Counted from the first letter of the stretch, positions 27,056-36,688 are shown. The stretch: 64,000 bases of DNA from Trichomonas vaginalis G3 (GCF_026262505.1 NC_067207.1:19870082-19934081), one strand, 5' to 3'. Notes: generated from the letters alone by a model not told the origin. A program made the numbers and translations.

Positions 27056-27583
27056 ATGGTAGCTTGGGCAGCTTTAGGCGCAATGGGAACAAAAGCATTA
27101 GCATTTGGAGCAAAAGCACTTGGGGCTTATGACGCAGTAAATAAAATGAGTGGAGGAAGAGTTTCGAAGACATTAGATGCAAATAAAGGAAAGATTGGAG
27201 GCTGGGTTGCAAAGAAGTTAAGATTAAATAAAATAGGGCTCATAAATAAAGCATCCAATTTGGTTGCGACTGAGTCAGAAAATGCTTTAGGAAAGGACGA
27301 TGAGTTTGCAAAACATGCAAAAGACTTTAATGACCAGATGAAAGGTGAAACAATGCATTTAAATAGAGTCGATGGAACTAAAGAAAATGTTTCTTCTCCA
27401 CCAGTAGTTCTTCCGTATGGTCCCTATGGAATGTATGGAAACCCTTACGAAAGACCATTTGACCCATTGACTGGTGGAAGTAACTGGTATCATTACGGAC
27501 GAAGAAGAAAGACAGTTAAGCTGGAGACAGACGTGAAGAAAGCAACTAAAAAGAAACCAAGGAAGAGAGTTATAAAGCAATGA
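27056..27583 (+). CDS. basic-tailed virion-like protein with Gly/Ala-rich N-terminus
   Basis: 175 residues. N-terminus MVAWAALGAMGTKALAFGAK is amphipathic and Gly/Ala-rich, like membrane-active inner capsid proteins (adenovirus pVI style); the middle is Gly/Pro/Tyr-rich (PYGPYGMYGNPYERP), and the C-terminus is strongly basic (KKATKKKPRKRVIKQ), fit for DNA binding or nuclear targeting. Last gene of the penton-like run. Role inferred from composition. Confidence 0.55.
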   Translation: MVAWAALGAMGTKALAFGAKALGAYDAVNKMSGGRVSKTLDANKGKIGGWVAKKLRLNKIGLINKASNLVATESENALGKDDEFAKHAKDFNDQMKGETMHLNRVDGTKENVSSPPVVLPYGPYGMYGNPYERPFDPLTGGSNWYHYGRRRKTVKLETDVKKATKKKPRKRVIKQ

Positions 27584-27592
27584 ATTCAACAT

Positions 27593-27637
27593 GGTTAGAA
27601 AAGAGGTTAGAAAACGTGTTAGATCTAACATTCTAAC
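27593..27637. repeat. intergenic word palindrome (GGTTAG type)
   Basis: GGTTAGAAAAGAGGTTAGAA, then GTGTTAGATCTAACATTCTAAC. Every word is of the GTTAG/CTAAC type, in contrast to the GGTGA/TCACC copies, showing that the words within a copy change together. Confidence 0.6.
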
Positions 27638-27756
27638 ATAAACATTATTTTTGTGCTATGTTTTCATACGTGTGAGGTGGTGATATCATTTATTTTAAGT
27701 TTATTTTTTATTTTACTGAAAATTTTTATTTTATTTTTAAGTTTATTTTTATATAA

Positions 27757-28083
27757 ATGACGAAAACTATTGAGATAACAAACTACAACGGTCATGAGTT
27801 CAAGAATTTGTTCTTCGTTCCTCGTGAAAATACATTCTATCAGATACGAGGGAGAAAGGGTAAAGTTAGTTTGAGCGTTTATGAAGGAATGAAGAATGGA
27901 AAGTTTATACAAGCATACGATACAAACGGTAAACGTGTTTCATTAGCTTTGTCAAAACTTACTAACATTTATTTTGACAGTGACTTTGACTCTGACGATT
28001 GGAGCGACAGCAGCGATACTGAAGAATATGAACTATTGTGTGAAGCACAGCAATGGGAAGAGTTGCAATACTTTTGTAAGTGA
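27757..28083 (+). CDS. 108-residue end-proximal Maverick protein
   Basis: Homologous to the gene at 60049-60333 in E3: both read HxFKxLFF-P-E-xxFxQI near the start and end acidic (DSDFDSDDWSDSSDTEEYE here). In E1 it sits beside the fibre-distal terminal repeat, while in E3 the homologue sits beside the capsid-side repeat. Both are preceded by the same leader (GCTATGTTTTCATACGTGTG). An acidic, beta-rich protein of unknown role. Confidence 0.6.
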   Translation: MTKTIEITNYNGHEFKNLFFVPRENTFYQIRGRKGKVSLSVYEGMKNGKFIQAYDTNGKRVSLALSKLTNIYFDSDFDSDDWSDSSDTEEYELLCEAQQWEELQYFCK

Positions 28084-28263
28084 GAACGTTTATTTTTACA
28101 GTAGTAAGGTGAAGTGGTTGGCGGCTTTATAAATATTTAAGGTTAAGTTGGTGTTTGTGTTTGTGTTGTAAAATATACGTTACTGGTTTTGTAAAGTGTC
28201 AAAACAGCTAAGTGGTGTATGGAGGCGCGCAGTGCCTCAGTACACGACTTACCCATACTAACT
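28084..28263 (-). repeat. right terminal inverted repeat of E1
   Basis: Read inward from 28263: AGTTAGTATGGGT, a stem-loop (28210-28250) with loop around CACTGCGC, then TTTTGACACTTTACAAAACC and GTAACGTATATTTTACAAC. Matches the left end at 5354 in order of blocks but with many substitutions in the stem. The base after 28263 begins a penton-like gene fragment of E2. Confidence 0.85.
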
Positions 28264-28403
28264 TTTGTTATGCCAATGTACTTCTCTTCATTTATGTTCA
28301 CAATCCAGTCTGTTGGAAACTTAAACGTTACTCTGTTCCCCTTTATTTTGACGTCAGGGTTTTCACTACTGAACGCAACAGATAAAGGTATTTGTCTATA
28401 CAT
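28264..28403 (-). pseudogene. fragment of penton-like gene (paralogue 1), E2
   Basis: Start of the gene seen at 9420 (E1) and 56765 (E3), opening MYRQIPLSVAFSSENPDVKI and cut by the right end of E1. It shows that E1 and E2 now abut within this gene. Confidence 0.75.
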
Positions 28404-28427
28404 TTAGTTCCGATAAAAATAACACAT

Positions 28428-28699
28428 TTACTCTTTCTTTGCTTCAGCTTCTTTAGCTTTTTGTTCTTCCTTTGCTTTTGCTTCTTCTCTAGCTTTCTTC
28501 GCCAGCAAACGTGGGTTCTTCTGTCTTCCAGCAGCTAATGCAGCAAGTTGTTTTTCACTAAGTTTTCTCTTTGGTCTCTCTGGCTTTTGTTCTTGTTTTT
28601 GTTCCTTCAGTTCGGATAAAATTTGCTCACGAATTTCTTTCTTCAATGCTTCAACATCTATGACCCTTGGGTCTTGTCCGTAGGGCTTGTCTGAGTCAT
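28428..28699 (-). pseudogene. small Lys-rich basic gene, E2 copy, probably broken
   Basis: Same family as 9124-9395 and 56790-57029, with the basic block PKRKLSEKQLAALAAGRQK and a Lys/Ala/Glu tail that is longer here than in E3. Divergent from the gene at 28745. Possible DNA-condensing protein; the copy does not read cleanly from its expected start. Confidence 0.45.
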
Positions 28700-28744
28700 T
28701 TGACTGCAGATAAAAAACAAAATTAAAACTTTAACCGATGTAAA

Positions 28745-29172
28745 ATGAGCTTGTCAAAATCAGAGCGAGAGTCTATTATATTAAATGACGCAAGAGGAAT
28801 ACAACATCCTTTCTATTACGTAAGTCAGAGTAAAGATGGTACAATATACGTAAGAAAAAGAAAGGTTCCATTAGCGAATGCAGAAAGCGACAACATTAAG
28901 GTGCATGGCACCGAGGGCGAAGCCCATGTTAAGCCTTCTATTCAAACTGAAAAGTCAATAGAACCAGAAGAAAAGAAGCCAGATGTACTTTCAATAACGA
29001 ACCAAGAGCTTATTGCAAAGTTCGTGAATTTCATTGAAAAACAAACCGAGTCAAAGAATCCTGACCGCCAGTGAAAGAAGTTGAGACAAAAGAGAATGTA
29101 CAGTTCATTGAAAATGTCAAGAAACAACTTCCACCACGAATGCCAAGAAGAAGAGTGAGAATAATGAAGTAA
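28745..29172 (+). pseudogene. Lys-rich capsid-block gene, E2 copy, broken
   Basis: Copy of 8650-9078 and 57075-57509. Carries the same GC-rich double hairpin (28900-28925) as E1. Broken copy; the conserved helical block NQELIAKFVNFIEKQ and the basic end are recognisable. Confidence 0.55.
28900..28925. repeat. GC-rich double hairpin, E2
   Basis: GGTGC-ATG-GCACC and GGGC-GAA-GCCC, two bases apart, in the same gene position as in E1 (8898-8923) and replaced by other sequence in E3. Confidence 0.6.
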
Positions 29173-29199
29173 ATAGATATTTTTATCCGAATCAAAGAC

Positions 29200-30774
29200 A
29201 TGCAGAACGAACAGTTAAACAAATTTACTCCAGCAGAGCATATTCATCAGATTCGCTCATATTTCGATATCATAGACAATGCAGTTCAAATTGGGGACAC
29301 TAATAGAAAATATTCTGACGCAAAGATTCCATCACAACCTGGAACTGCTAAAGATAACACATGGGTAACATTCAATCTCTCACCTCCTGGTGAAAATATG
29401 TTGGACCTTTACAATACATTCATTACGTATAAAATGGAAGGTCAATTTATTGTAGATAAAGAAATTGGTTCAGGTTCCAATAAAATAAACCCACCAGGAT
29501 TTTGGATTGGCTTCGATGACGCTTTCTATGCAGTTGCTGGATATCAAATCCTTGCAAATGGTCGTATCGTATATTCTCAAGACAACGCAAGAGAAGAAGC
29601 ATATATAACTTCAAACTCACAAACTACCGAACAAATAAAGAAAGTAGATGTTTTCTCAAAGACTCGACATGAAGATGTATGGAGTCATTCGGGAACATGC
29701 AGAACAGGACAAATTGTTAGTGGTCCAATTACAGCAGGAAAATCATTTGATTTTAAGCTTCGTTTAAGAATTCCTGTTAGAAGATTCCTTCCATTAGAAG
29801 CTATTCGATTTATTCCAGCTTTTGCAGGAAACATTCAGCTTAAAGTAAAGTTCAGTAGCGACGCCTTACAATGCACATCTATATCTGTAAATGATATCAT
29901 TGCTTTCAATTCAACTCTTAAAGTTGCATTTGCTTCAGATTCAAATCCACCGACAAATAAATTTGTTCCATGGAATGAACCATTCACTATGATAACGAAG
30001 TCAGTAGAAGCTAGTGGAACAGTTACTATTACAACTGTAACCCAGCAACTATTTCGAACAAAGATGGATTTTAATGAATGTTTCATTCATCCAAAGTCAT
30101 TCTCTTTAGACCCTAACATTTATACAGAACTTGTAGAACATTATACAAACGAGGCTTTATGTTTTCCTGTTAAAGTTATGGATTGGATTCCTATGGACGG
30201 TTCATTCTCAAAGAATACAGATAGTTCAAGTGCAACATTTACAGCAGCTTATACGCCTATTAATGTTAAAAGTATTTGGGCACTATTTAGAAAGAAAGAC
30301 AACTATTATGTTAATTTTGAGAACCCTAAGTTTAAATATCTTCAGCTTTCCATGGGAGCTTATGGAAATATGCCTGCAGAACCTGAAAAATCATATGGAC
30401 CTGTATTTTATGAAATGGTTGCGAACGCTTGCAATACAAACAATGATATGATAGGATTTAATGAAGATGTTATGAGGTCATTGGTGGATGATGGTAGTGT
30501 GGAACATAAATGGGATAGCTATGACAACACACATTTCTTATGTGGTTTTCCAACAGAAGTGGACTTTTGCTTCCAGCAAGGTCAAACATCTACTGCTCCA
30601 ATAACATACAAATTGTCTGTTAAAGGACCTATTGAACTAGCAACTGAAAATGTACCAAAGCCACTTATTGGATTTATGAGGGATTGTTGCTTTGCCATTC
30701 AGGTGCGTGCTAATGGAATCCCCATAATAAGATTAGATGACTATAACTTAGCTACGGACGACAGTGAGGAATAA
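29200..30774 (+). CDS. major capsid protein, E2 copy
   Basis: 524 residues, opening MQNEQLNKFTPAEHIHQIRS. Long, beta-rich, without low-complexity regions: the expected look of the double jelly-roll major capsid protein of Polintons. It stands between the Lys-rich gene and the Pro/Thr-rich membrane protein, as in E3 (57537-59111), which differs at only a few residues. It would form the pseudo-hexagonal capsomers of a virus-like particle. I cannot prove the fold without a profile or structure search. Confidence 0.65.
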   Translation: MQNEQLNKFTPAEHIHQIRSYFDIIDNAVQIGDTNRKYSDAKIPSQPGTAKDNTWVTFNLSPPGENMLDLYNTFITYKMEGQFIVDKEIGSGSNKINPPGFWIGFDDAFYAVAGYQILANGRIVYSQDNAREEAYITSNSQTTEQIKKVDVFSKTRHEDVWSHSGTCRTGQIVSGPITAGKSFDFKLRLRIPVRRFLPLEAIRFIPAFAGNIQLKVKFSSDALQCTSISVNDIIAFNSTLKVAFASDSNPPTNKFVPWNEPFTMITKSVEASGTVTITTVTQQLFRTKMDFNECFIHPKSFSLDPNIYTELVEHYTNEALCFPVKVMDWIPMDGSFSKNTDSSSATFTAAYTPINVKSIWALFRKKDNYYVNFENPKFKYLQLSMGAYGNMPAEPEKSYGPVFYEMVANACNTNNDMIGFNEDVMRSLVDDGSVEHKWDSYDNTHFLCGFPTEVDFCFQQGQTSTAPITYKLSVKGPIELATENVPKPLIGFMRDCCFAIQVRANGIPIIRLDDYNLATDDSEE

Positions 30775-30804
30775 AGGATGAACGTTTATTTTTAAAGCTT
30801 ATAA

Positions 30805-31262
30805 ATGAGTTCTTCATCAAGCTCTCGTGAACCTTCACCATCTGTGAAACAAACTTTACCAAACGATTATGGAGCACCTATTGAATATTTCTTACGAGCT
30901 GCACAATGGCAAAGAGCAGTCTCACCAAGGTTAGGTGTTCCACCAGCTCCTGTCAAAAATAGCATTTGGTCAAGTCCTTATATAAGATATGGTCTCCACT
31001 AGGTTTGCTAGCTACAGCAGGAGCAGTTATGATGTTGAAAAGAAATAAAGCAAATGTTGTAAATAATACTGAAGTAGCTGAAGTTAAACAAACTCCAACA
31101 CCTTCGCCAAAACCAACGCCTTCACAAGCAAAACCTTCAATGACTCCTGAACCTATGGAAGTACAAACTCCTGTTCAAAAGTCAACTCCTAAACCGACTC
31201 CAACATTTAAACCAGAACCTACTCCTCAAATAAATCGTAAAACTCCTGCGTTTCCTTACTGA
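30805..31262 (+). pseudogene. Pro/Thr-rich membrane protein gene, E2 copy, broken
   Basis: Copy of 6551-7021 and 59142-59600 with the Ser-rich start, the hydrophobic segment and the Pro/Thr tail ending RKTPAFPY. The tail repeat number differs from E1. Broken. Confidence 0.6.
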
Positions 31263-31310
31263 AAAAATAACGTTATTTTTATTTAATATTAAAATTTTTA
31301 TTTGATTGAA

Positions 31311-31547
31311 ATGACAAATAAAGTCACTGAAGCAATGAAACAAAAGTTTTTGGTAGAATACATTAAATCAGGAACTATTCCAGAAGGTTTTTACATTCAT
31401 ACTATGAAGGATGGTAGAGTTCAGTTTAGAAAGATAAAGCAACCATTAGATAGAGAAGGTATATTAAGGAAGATTAAACTTCATGAGGACAACATTGCTG
31501 AACTTAAGAAGAAGTTAGAAGAGTTGGAGAAAGGAAGAGAGTTATAA
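31311..31547 (+). CDS. 78-residue protein with C-terminal coiled coil, E2 copy
   Basis: Orthologue of 6266-6502 and 59649-59885. ATG 31311 chosen because all three copies align there (MTNKVTEAMKQKFLVEYIKS); an upstream in-frame start adds only three residues not shared with the others. Leader TTAATATTAAAATTTTTATT precedes it. Confidence 0.6.
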   Translation: MTNKVTEAMKQKFLVEYIKSGTIPEGFYIHTMKDGRVQFRKIKQPLDREGILRKIKLHEDNIAELKKKLEELEKGREL

Positions 31548-31563
31548 AGCAATGAATTCAACA

Positions 31564-31610
31564 GGGTGAAAAACCGGGTGAAAAAAGAGGTGAGATTTCA
31601 CCACTTCACC
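31564..31610. repeat. intergenic word palindrome (GGTGA type)
   Basis: GGGTGAAAAACCGGGTGAAA, then GAGGTGAGATTTCACCACTTCACC. Same place as the copies at 6171 (E1) and 59901 (E3), past the 78-residue gene. Confidence 0.6.
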
Positions 31611-31711
31611 TAAATTTATTTTTGTGCTATGTTTTCATACGTGTGAGGGTGGTGATATCATTAATTTTTAAGTTTATTTTTATATAAATGACAGAACAAA
31701 ATAAAGCATAT

Positions 31712-32146
31712 CTACTCAACAGGAATGAGACCCTTACTGACTATGTATTCGTTTAATGCTTGATGAAAACAATGGTACATATTATCGTATGGGTATACAC
31801 AACGTCTGTTTCCATCGTCGTCGTATATGTAGAGCTCAAATCCAGTCCAACCTTCTTTTGTACAATATGTAGCTTTATTTAAGTATGCATTTATGTAGAT
31901 AAGGCAATTTTCTTCATCGCTCCAGAAATAATTTTTGTTCTTTGTTGAAATAGTTTTCGTTCCTCTGCGACCATAAGGAATGTATGCAATGAACTTTGCG
32001 TCATAAGGGATTGTAATATATTCAGGGTTTCTTTCATCGTCAATGGGTCTGTCTTTGTTAAAATGCATGTTTCTCAGTTTTACTTGAGTTTTGAATAGTT
32101 CACGGAAACGTTCTGGGAAAGAGTCATAGTAAATGTAGTCAGACAT
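31712..32146 (-). CDS. 144-residue end-proximal protein, E2 copy
   Basis: Nearly identical to the E1 protein at 5632-6066. It points away from the terminal repeat. Just before its 3' end (31689-31700) the plus strand reads ATGACAGAACAA, the first codons of the alternative end gene seen whole at 60049 in E3; the two sequences are joined there, marking an old cassette swap shared with E1. Confidence 0.65.
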   Translation of the reverse strand: MSDYIYYDSFPERFRELFKTQVKLRNMHFNKDRPIDDERNPEYITIPYDAKFIAYIPYGRRGTKTISTKNKNYFWSDEENCLIYINAYLNKATYCTKEGWTGFELYIYDDDGNRRCVYPYDNMYHCFHQALNEYIVSKGLIPVE

Positions 32147-32415
32147 GTCTTTGTAATGAAATAAAAAATTAAATAAAAAATAAAAATAAGGTTATTTTTA
32201 TTTAGTGAGGACGGTAGTGAATTCGTTAGTGAAGTCGTTAGTGATGTCGTTAGTGAAGTCGTTTATGTGTCAGACGGTTTTGTAAATATTTAAGGTTAAG
32301 TTGGTGTTGTGGTTGTGTTGTAAAATATACGTTACCGGTTTCGTAAAGTGTCAAAACCGCTAAGTGGTGTACGGAGGCGCGCAGTGCCACAGTACGCGAC
32401 TTAGTCTTACTAACT
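32147..32415 (-). repeat. terminal inverted repeat of E2
   Basis: Outer tip AGTTAGTAAGACT read from 32415, then a stem-loop (32362-32402), the TTTTGACACTTTACGAAACC block, and CCTTAAATATTTACAAAACC. The inner part (32200-32265) has GTTAGTGAAGTCGTTAGTG-type short repeats. It is closer to the left than to the right repeat of E1. Followed at 32416 by transposase coding sequence. Confidence 0.85.
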
Positions 32416-33568
32416 ACTGGTGCTTCAAAACCTTGAAATGTGATTCCGAGATGTTGTTTGTTCCATCTCCTTCATTTCTATAGCGAAGCATCCACCTGTC
32501 AAGATGATGGCGCCACTGTCGGTCAAAGTATTCACGGGCAGCAGGTTCCTCATTTAAAATTTCTTCTAAATTGTTGTAAACTTCATCAGGATCAATTTCT
32601 TCCTCTTCAGAACCAAAGACCAATAACTTCATTAAGTTATAGAAAGTTTCGAAGTTGGAACGATCTTGAAACTTTTCAGCCTTTCTCATGACAGCGCGCA
32701 ACACATGAATGCCACACCAAATGATCTGGCATAAGGGGATGGCTGTTTCAACAGCATTTGTGATTTGAGGTGCGCAGTCCATTGAAAAATAAGATGGTTC
32801 GCGATTGATGGAGCCAAAATATGCTGTGAGACAAACTTGTATATTTTCACTTGTGTCGGGCCAAACGAAAAAATACAAAAACGGAAAAACAATTGATTCC
32901 GCGAATTTGCCAGTGACGCCATAAAATGGTATGCGAGAGCGCAAGAGCTTATAAGTGGAATCAATGTGATAAGTTTGTATTTGATGTGAAAAAGCATTTG
33001 CTTCGAATGGGTCGTAATAGAAAATCATACGATCTGGCTCGTGAATAAACTCGATGAGATCATCTGGAGAATGACTCTTAACCATGTCGACAAAAATTGC
33101 AAGAGATGTAACATCATCCGCTGAGAAACGGGTATTGATTGCATGAAGGCGTTTAGAAAACTTTTTTAAAGCATCTGTAGATTGTTGAAACATTTCCGGA
33201 ATGATCCCACTATCAAATGGGATATTAAGATCTTTGAAACACCTTAATTGTGCGTAAACACGGTCTTGATTTGATTCAAAATATCTTGTTAAATAAGATC
33301 TATAAAAATATGATGTAATTTGTTGTGATTTGTTTGGAAAAGGGGCAGAATGATTGTGGGTGTTAATACATTTTCGTATGTGGTACTTGTCATCGGGAAG
33401 TGTATCAACAAGGAAGCGACATGGACAATTCGGCCACTTACAATTAAATTGGATTTGATTTCTTTCTTTCCTAGTTTTATATGAATAACTACAACCTGCT
33501 TGGATTTCTTGTTGCACTCCATACTTAAGCAACTCGATATATGTGAGTTCGTGATCTTGGATCTGCAT
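32416..33568 (-). pseudogene. MULE (Mutator-like) transposase, 3' end cut off by E2
   Basis: 384 codons. An N-terminal FLYWCH/WRKY-GCM1-like zinc-binding region (NCKWPNCPCRF ... CINTHNH, residues 45-75). DDE-type core: first Asp in YHIDSTYKL (near 200), second in YFSMDCAPQITNAV (near 260), the CxxH motif in WCGIHVLRAV (near 285), and the Glu in NNISESHFKVLK (near 375). This is the MULE transposase signature. The frame ends where the E2 terminal repeat begins, the last codon being completed by repeat sequence, so the C-terminal part is lost. Trichomonas genomes hold many MULEs. Confidence 0.85.
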
Positions 33569-33729
33569 TAAAATGAAATGATTTGAAAGAATAAAGAATT
33601 TTGAATATATTGGTCTTATTTTGATAAGCTTGGTCGTGTTTTGAATAGCTTGGCCATCTAATTCAATTATGATCTTTGAAAATTAGGTGAAATAAAACTA
33701 AACATAAATGTAAAACTAGGGATATGAAA
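33569..33729. other. AT-rich upstream flank of the transposase gene
   Basis: No gene seen. Contains two close copies of a word of the type TTTTGATAAGCTTGGTCGT / TTTTGAATAGCTTGGCCAT near 33618-33656, possibly part of the MULE end or its promoter. Confidence 0.3.
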
Positions 33730-34784
33730 TTTTGGTTGTACACCACTTGTATGTGCCGGATACCATTGTGTCAAATTTTTTCTGAAATTAACTTTAAAAG
33801 TACTAAGTAAGATCATGAGATATAGCAATATATGTTTAAACCAACTTATATTTTGGTTGTACACCACTTGTATGTGCCGGATACCATTGTGTCAAATTTT
33901 TTCTGAAATTAACTTTAAAAGTACTAAGTAAGATCATGAGATATAGCAATATATGTTTAAACCAACTTATATTTTGGTTGTACACCACTTGTATGTGCCG
34001 GATACCATTGTGTCAAATTTTTTCTGAAATTAACTTTAAAAGTACTAAGTAAGATCATGAGATATAGCAATATATGTTTAAACCAACTTATATTTTGGTT
34101 GTACACCACTTGTATGTGCCGGATACCATTGTGTCAAATTTTTTCTGAAATTAACTTTAAAAGTACTAAGTAAGATCATGAGATATAGCAATATATGTTT
34201 AAACCAACTTATATTTTGGTTGTACACCACTTGTATGTGCCGGATACCATTGTGTCAAATTTTTTCTGAAATTAACTTTAAAAGTACTAAGTAAGATCAT
34301 GAGATATAGCAATATATGTTTAAACCAACTTATATTTTGGTTGTACACCACTTGTATGTGCCGGATACCATTGTGTCAAATTTTTTCTGAAATTAACTTT
34401 AAAAGTACTAAGTAAGATCATGAGATATAGCAATATATGTTTAAACCAACTTATATTTTGGTTGTACACCACTTGTATGTGCCGGATACCATGTGTGTCA
34501 AATTTTTTCTGAAATTAACTTTAAAAGTACTAAGTAAGATCATGAGATATAGCAATATATGTTTAAACCAACTTATATTTTGGTTGTACACCACTTGTAT
34601 GTGCCGGATACCATTGTGTCAAATTTTTTTCTGAAATTAACTTTAAAAGTACTAAGTAAGATCATGAGATATAGCAATATATGTTTAAACCAACTTATAT
34701 TTTGGTTGTACACCACTTGTATGTGCCGGATACCATTGTGTCAAATTTTTTCTGAAATTAACTTTAAAAGTACTAAATAAGATC
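33730..34784 (+). repeat. 121-bp satellite, nine near-identical copies
   Basis: Head-to-tail copies beginning TTTTGGTTGTACACCACTTG at 33730, 33851, 33972, 34093, 34214, 34335, 34456, 34578 and 34700; the last is incomplete. Copies differ by one or two bases, mostly length changes in a T run and one extra base near 34490, so the array expanded very recently. Unit length is not a multiple of three, and the open frames inside are artefacts. It lies just upstream of the transposase gene and may belong to the MULE non-coding region. Confidence 0.9.
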
Positions 34785-35600
34785 ATTTATTTTTGCATAA
34801 TATAATGCCAATATGGTTTCTTTTGATTTTATTTCATTTATAAGCAAATCAGATTTACCCAAAAACTCCACTCCATAAGCGTTCATTTGCTAAATTAAAA
34901 AGTGACAATGGGCTAGTCTGTCCCTTTCTCATTCAAATATTAAACAAAGATGAAGTAATTACAGTTATCATAAACTTTATGAATAACTCTGTAATTGGTT
35001 CAGATTTTCGTAAAAATATTTTTATTAATATCGATAAGAATACGTTTACCTACTATCACAACATATCGATAAACAAGAGTAGAGTGATTTTTATCATCGA
35101 AACTTTTTAAAAGCTGTAAGCTGGAAGTAAAAATCTTGTTTTTTCTGAGTTAGTTGTAGAACTATTGATGCACGAGTTATCATTGTGATGTAGAAGGATG
35201 TCAATGTACTGACTGAAGGATATGAAGTGAATTGAATTTCATTGCATTTCAATTTGATCAAAATTTGTTGAAATGATATGAATGTGTCAACATCTGTATC
35301 ACTCTCTTTCACTCCTTCCCTATTTTTTCGAGAACGAAGCTAGCTCAGCTTTCGCTGAGCGAATTAACACTTTTGATGCCCTAAACGTACATACTCTCAA
35401 ATTTATCGAAAAAAATTATACCACCTAAACTAGTATATTTGTTGTAAACAGAAATTCATCAAAAGTGACACCTCAGAAAAGCTAAAATATTGAATTTTTG
35501 GAACTTTTGATAGAGCACGTTTTTAAATATTAATTAAAGTAAATGTGTATTTTGTGAAGATTCTTTTTAATAAAAAAAAAAAATTTTGAAGAAGAACACA
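34785..35600. other. AT-rich stretch without recognisable gene
   Basis: No supported gene on either strand. Contains one small hairpin near 35339-35366 (GCTCAGC-TTTC-GCTGAGC) and an A-tract near 35573-35583 that precedes the large palindrome. Nothing else recognised. Confidence 0.4.
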
Positions 35601-36521
35601 AAATCTTCTGAAAAATAATATCACATAAACTCATATTATTTTCTAATATATAACTATTTTATATAAAAATCAAATTCAATGATCTTAAAAGCGAAGGATA
35701 AACCTCAAAATTTACGAATATAATGCGTGGGAATATAATGCTTATCTATCATAAAACCATATGAAATATCAATTTTTGCTTTACGCCTAATTTTTGACGA
35801 CAATTAGCAAAAAATGTTAAATGTTAACACTCAGTCCATTTGAATATGAAAAATAAAATAGACTTTGATTAAATGTTTTTATTTATCATGCAATTCTTCT
35901 TGCGACCAAAGATTTGAATAAAAGTTCAAAAAATAAGATAGCTTAAAAATAATATACGGTAGTGTTTACTAATAGATGAATAGTATATAAATTCTATTAA
36001 AATGGATTTGATCCAAAAAATATAAAACCAAAAATAATTGTTATAATTTAAATGAAGAAGTAATTTAAAACGATTTTATTTATGATCAAATTTTATATAT
36101 TTTTTTGGATCAAATCCATTTTAATAGAATTTATATACTATTCATCTATTAGTAAACACTACCGTATATTATTTTTTAAGCTATCTTATTTTTTGAACTT
36201 TTATTCAAATCTTTGGTCGCAAGAAGAATTGCATGATAAATAAAAACATTTAATCAAAGTCAATTTTATTTTTCATATTCAAATGGACTGAGTGTTAACA
36301 TTTAACATTTTTTGCTAATTGTCGTCAAAAATTAGGCGTAAAGCAAAAATTGATATTTCATATGGTTTTATGATAGATAAGCATTATATTCCCACGCATT
36401 ATATTCGTAAATTTTGAGGTTTATCCTTCGCTTTTAAGATCATTGAATTTGATTTTTATATAAAATAGTTATATATTAGAAAATAATATGAGTTTATGTG
36501 ATATTATTTTTCAGAAGATTT
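35601..36521. repeat. near-perfect 0.92-kb palindrome (fold-back structure)
   Basis: Left arm starts AAATCTTCTGAAAAATAATA at 35601 and returns inverted, ending at 36521; arms of about 427 bases, with an unpaired centre near 36028-36090. Only a handful of differences between the arms (for instance near 35860 against 36260). AT-rich, no coding frame. Could be a fold-back or MITE-type element, or a replication- or assembly-made inverted duplication. Target duplications were not obvious. Confidence 0.85.
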
Positions 36522-36581
36522 CATTCTATATGCCTATGAAAAGTACTCTCAAAACTAACTTTTTCCTAATTATAATTAAAT

Positions 36582-36650
36582 CAAAAAAAAAAAAAAAAAA
36601 AAAAGGTAGTGGGGCTTCCAGGCACTTCGTGCCTTCTAGCCCGAGATGTT
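36582..36650 (+). repeat. element C end: A-tract plus tip hairpin
   Basis: An A run, GGT, then AGTGGGGCTTCCAGGCACTT and CGTGCCTTCTAGCCC: nested stem GGGCT/AGCCC and AGGCAC/GTGCCT with loop TTC. The same series occurs at 60778-60845, with two changes in the loop region and none in the stems. It starts AG, like Polinton tips, and has a stem-loop at the same distance from the tip as E1-E3. Confidence 0.6.
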
Positions 36651-36688
36651 TAGATTAAAATTAAAATTTTTATTCTGAAATGTTTGCT

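Larger units (their letters stand above)
5354..28263. mobile_element. Maverick/Polinton E1, both terminal repeats present, lightly broken
   Basis: Bounded by terminal inverted repeats that both start AGTTAGTAT at the outer edge (5354 on the plus strand, 28263 on the minus strand); Polintons typically begin with AG. It holds the full gene set: capsid block (6266-10277), polymerase, accessory genes, integrase, fibre, penton-like genes and packaging ATPase. The layout looks whole, with roughly six to ten breaks concentrated in the capsid and integrase genes. Near-identity with E2 and E3 implies recent spread. The six bases outside the two ends differ (TAGAGA and TTTGTT), so no target-site duplication is seen. 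Confidence 0.85.
28264..32415. mobile_element. Maverick E2, capsid-side part only, broken
   Basis: Sister of E1/E3 reduced to the capsid block and one terminal repeat. It starts abruptly inside a penton-like gene at the right edge of E1 and ends with a terminal repeat (tip at 32415) inside a MULE transposase gene. Holds about four breaks besides the missing remainder. The capsid gene is open and very close to that of E3, so the copy is young. Confidence 0.8.

Noticed and set aside
34437-34780. Open frames within the 121-bp satellite
   Set aside because: Repeat translations; unit length not divisible by three and no start context.
33730-34784. CRISPR-like array
   Set aside because: Units are directly abutting 121-bp copies without variable spacers, and the genome is eukaryotic.
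35094-35312. 72-codon minus-strand frame
   Set aside because: Low complexity, no neighbour of the same kind, no supporting homologue in the window.
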